Of a stretch of DNA of 6,596 nt, positions 6,073-6,596 are shown piece by piece. Source of the DNA: an uncultured Actinomycetes bacterium (GTDB lineage: Bacteria > Actinomycetota > Thermoleophilia > Solirubrobacterales > Thermoleophilaceae); assembly GCA_946481495.1 (NCBI GenBank), contig CAMLNW010000158.1, positions 1 through 6,596 of the forward strand. Reading direction: 5' to 3'. Numbering within the stretch: the stretch's first letter is position 1; each line of letters starts with the position of its first letter. The notes beneath the pieces were generated by a model. It saw nothing but the letters and a program-made list of their open reading frames with translations. It was not told the origin of the DNA and made no database searches. The translations under genes and the position numbers were made by a program.

Positions 6073-6462
6073 CTAGAGAGTGACGCCGCGCCCAGCGATG
6101 AAGCCATCGGAGGCGACGATCGCATCGACGACGTCCTGCGGCACGCGCGAGTCGGCGGTGACGACCATCACGGCCTCGCCGTTGTCGTCGGTGTCGCCGG
6201 CATGGCGACCGACGGCGGCGGAAACGATGTTGACGCCGGCCTCGCCGAGTGCGGTGCCGACGCGGCCGATCATCCCCGGCTGGTCGCGGTAGCGGAAGAT
6301 CGCCAGGCATGGCTCGAGCTGGACGTTGAAGCGCGATCCCCAAGCCTCGAGCAGGTGCGGCCGGTCGCGGTTGCCGAGCACGGTGCCGACGACGCTCGAG
6401 CGGTCCCCGCCGCTGACGACCGTCACACGGACGAGGTCGGTGAAGTCGCGTGCGGTCTCGCT
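6073..6462 (-). CDS. serA: D-3-phosphoglycerate dehydrogenase, C-terminal part (5' end lost at a junction)
   Basis: About 128 C-terminal residues of the long-form phosphoglycerate dehydrogenase, the first enzyme of serine synthesis from 3-phosphoglycerate. The segment holds the end of the allosteric substrate-binding region (ETARDFTDLVRVTVVSGG, then VVGTVLG and PHLLEAWGSRF) and a complete ACT domain (FRYRDQPGMIGRVGTALG through VDAIVASDGFIAG), which in this family binds serine for feedback control. The frame stays open towards 6579, but upstream of about 6462 the translation is low-complexity and unlike SerA, while the other strand encodes UbiB. The ~400 residues with the catalytic and NAD-binding domains are therefore absent. 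I treat this as a truncation by a chimeric join, not a real short gene. In related genomes serA commonly sits near branched-chain amino acid genes, which fits leuA next to it. Confidence 0.9.
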   Translation of the reverse strand, partial: SETARDFTDLVRVTVVSGGDRSSVVGTVLGNRDRPHLLEAWGSRFNVQLEPCLAIFRYRDQPGMIGRVGTALGEAGVNIVSAAVGRHAGDTDDNGEAVMVVTADSRVPQDVVDAIVASDGFIAGRGVTL

Positions 6463-6480
6463 GCTGCTCGAAGTCACCGG
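6450..6480. other. Probable chimeric junction between serA and ubiB
   Basis: On the minus strand serA is recognisable only up to about 6459-6462. On the plus strand the ubiB frame is recognisable from about 6461 onward. Neither gene is complete, they face each other, and they belong to different kinds of organism. The exact join cannot be fixed by eye. Confidence 0.75.
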
Positions 6481-6596
6481 GCTGTTCGACATGCAGACCC
6501 GGCCCGAGCTGATCCTGCTGCAGAAGACCATGGTGGTGGTCGAGGGCGTCGCGCGCACGCTCGATCCCGCCTTCAACATGTGGAAGACCTCCGAGC
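6461..6596 (+). pseudogene. ubiB: Fragment of UbiB (ABC1/ADCK-type kinase of ubiquinone synthesis), proteobacterial type
   Basis: The plus strand encodes 45 residues: LLLEVTGLFDMQTRPELI followed by LLQKTMVVVEGVARTLDPAF and NMWKTSE. This matches the conserved C-terminal part of UbiB (RPELxLLQKTMVVVEGVARxLDP), a membrane-associated atypical kinase needed for ubiquinone biosynthesis. The form resembles alphaproteobacterial sequences. There is no start codon or N-terminal domain here, and the fragment runs off the window end. Actinobacteria normally use menaquinone, and the fragment begins exactly where serA ends, so it is most likely foreign sequence joined during assembly. Recognition of the family is firm; the taxonomic origin is inferred. 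Confidence 0.85.

Noticed and set aside
6463..6579. N-terminal extension of the serA frame to an ATG at 6579
   Set aside because: The sequence upstream of about 6462 is Ser/Thr-rich and unlike SerA, and is the antisense of a recognisable ubiB segment.
1..6596. tRNA, rRNA, CRISPR array, insertion sequence or attachment site
   Set aside because: I saw no cloverleaf, regularly spaced repeat, transposase or terminal inverted repeat; the only clear direct repeat is the one inside leuA.

Overview
The window is high-GC DNA that reads as a piece of an actinobacterial chromosome, most likely Thermoleophilia/Solirubrobacterales. This placement is an inference from the GC-rich codon usage, the style of the SerA and LeuA sequences, and a secreted protein whose C-terminal domain is of a type I associate with that group. 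Both ends look like assembly edges. The right end carries a proteobacterial-type ubiB fragment fused head-on to a truncated serA, and the first ~35 bases break the reading frame of a dehydrogenase. The window is probably a metagenome contig.

Layout, left to right. Positions 1-422 (minus): N-terminal part of a short-chain dehydrogenase/reductase. Positions 486-1496 (minus): a maleylacetate-reductase-like member of the iron-containing alcohol dehydrogenase superfamily, upstream of the SDR and probably co-transcribed with it. Positions 1546-2634 (plus, divergent): a secreted protein with a clear signal peptide. Positions 2710-3951 (plus): a protein whose last ~115 residues look like a BECR-fold (Barnase/EndoU/ColicinE5-D/RelE) RNase toxin domain. 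It is followed, with a 4-base ATGA overlap, by a small acidic protein (3948-4265) that is the likely immunity protein. Base and codon use in this pair is less GC-biased than in the gene to its left. Positions 4284-5909 (minus): leuA, convergent with the toxin/immunity pair. Positions 6073 to about 6462 (minus): the 3' end of serA. Positions about 6461-6596 (plus): the ubiB fragment.

Two parts merit most attention. First, between serA and leuA there is a complete candidate leucine attenuator. It has a promoter just after the serA stop, an 18-residue leader peptide with six leucines (5976-6032), and an RNA able to form a 17-bp stem between the Leu-codon tract and the stretch just upstream of the leuA Shine-Dalgarno. 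Second, the toxin/immunity cassette has no ATG near its start, no signal peptide and an open frame back to the preceding stop codon. It looks like an orphan or 5'-truncated polymorphic toxin tip that kept its immunity gene. LeuA also carries a second, in-frame copy of its metal-binding HCHDD motif.
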